Shown here in pieces: positions 63,245 to 64,000 of a DNA stretch of 64,000 bases (within the stretch, counting starts at the first letter, position 1; every line of letters begins with the position of its first letter). The stretch spans positions 25,106,589-25,170,588 of the forward strand of contig CM067304.1 of NCBI GenBank assembly GCA_034231615.1, in the 5' to 3' direction. Origin of the DNA: Meghimatium bilineatum. Taxonomy: Eukaryota > Mollusca > Gastropoda > Stylommatophora > Philomycidae. The translations under genes were made by a program, and so were the position numbers. A model generated the notes under the pieces. The model worked only from the letters and a program-made list of their open reading frames with translations, was not told the DNA's origin and searched no databases.

Positions 63245-64000
63245 GTCTATCTATTGTCTTTCCCCAGGTGAATGATGGTTGAACGGGGTTAACGCCTTAG
63301 TTGTCGCTCCAGGGCCAGATGTGTTGACTTGGTTGCATTGATTCGATGTTTGTTCAATGTTTTCTGAACGTTTTCTACGCACCTTTTTCTTGGTCTACCT
63401 TCTATAGTCCCTATCCAGATATTTTTTGTTATATGCTCTTGTTGGTATTTTATTTGAGTTCACTTTCATAAGGTGACCGAACTTATTTACTTGTTGTCTT
63501 TCAATATATTCAATAAAAATTAAACCAATTCCTTTCCTAATTTCTTCAGTTCTTATTTTATCTAGTTTAGATAAAAGCTTTTCTCAGACATTTAATTTCA
63601 CATGTAACGAGTTCCCTTTGTAAGACTGTTAAAGACTATGTTTGATATTGGTAGAGGAGTGTTGATATAACAGTTTAAGATATTATCTGTTCTTTGATTG
63701 CCATCTTGATCCATCGGTGGAGAGATAATGGTGAAAAGTTGGTAAGTCACTGTGTTTACTTTCTGACAAATTGTTTCTATTTCTCTAGCTAGCCTTTCAT
63801 TTTCGGAAGAAAGTGCTGCCTAGACATGTACATTCTTTGACTTGTTTAACCTTGGTATTATCTATTGTTATATCCATTTGGTGTTTCAGACGTGCTAATT
63901 TTCACAATTTCTGATTTTGCGCTAATTTTTATGGAGTTAATCTTACATGCTAATAGCAATGCATTAATATGGTTGTGCAAATTTTCCTCTTTTTCCTATA
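63245..64000 (-). pseudogene. RTE-like element running off the window edge
   Basis: Minus-strand blocks from right to left: Ala-Leu-Leu-Leu-Ala-Cys-Lys-Ile-Asn (63950), Ser-Ser-Glu-Asn-Glu-Arg-Leu-Ala-Arg-Glu-Ile-Glu (63805), Val-Thr-Cys-Glu-(I/M)-Lys-Cys-Leu-Arg-Lys-Ala (63600), Tyr-Ile-Glu-Arg-Gln-Gln-Val-Asn-Lys-Phe-Gly-His-Leu-Met-Lys-Val (63480), and Arg-Arg-Ser-Thr-Lys-Lys-Lys-Val (63390). Frameshifts throughout. The RT palm would lie beyond 64000. Confidence 0.7.

Overview
This is eukaryotic, AT-rich, intron- and repeat-dominated DNA. It has no operons, ribosome-binding sites or prokaryotic gene density. The only host protein-coding gene I can support is a three-exon FAM167-family gene on the minus strand (coding exons 9693-11051, 6250-6318 and 260-445; 537 codons). 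Its introns hold antisense retroelement debris. The retroelement mix (RTE-like LINEs, I/Nimb-like LINEs with RNase H, a Penelope-like element, tRNA-derived SINE-like pieces) together with an invertebrate-type FAM167 gene suggests a lophotrochozoan, perhaps a gastropod mollusc. That assignment is inference and not firm.

Layout. 1-11051: FAM167-like gene; its introns contain an I-like LINE (about 2470-5232), RTE-like copies (6800-9445) and short interspersed repeats. 11052-15450: RTE fragments, microsatellite blocks, and a foldback inverted repeat. 15451-25627: an RNase H LINE remnant and several private tandem arrays (29-bp, 32-bp and 12/24-bp units). 25628-31000: RTE remnants. 30930-34600: a nearly full-length but dead endonuclease-RT-RNase H LINE, with a 123-bp retroposon nested in it between 14-bp target-site duplications. 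34680-37860: RTE fragments and a 30-bp array. 38549-40319: a LINE insertion with a perfect 16-bp target-site duplication. 42551-55340: a 2.37-kb unit (structured 5' flank, 27-bp array, Penelope-like RT remnant) present three times in tandem; the third copy is split by about 5.05 kb that contains a hAT-type MITE with an exact 8-bp duplication. 56006-64000: more RTE and LINE tails, including a 23-bp array that appears to have grown out of RTE coding sequence.

The non-host parts relate to each other as layers of insertion. RTE and I-like LINEs insert and lose their 5' ends, short retroposons land inside them, and simple or complex tandem arrays grow at or next to their 3' tails. Almost every long open frame in the window is either a decayed reverse transcriptase piece or a tandem array whose unit length is a multiple of three. 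I found no tRNA or rRNA gene, CRISPR array, or intact transposase or reverse transcriptase.
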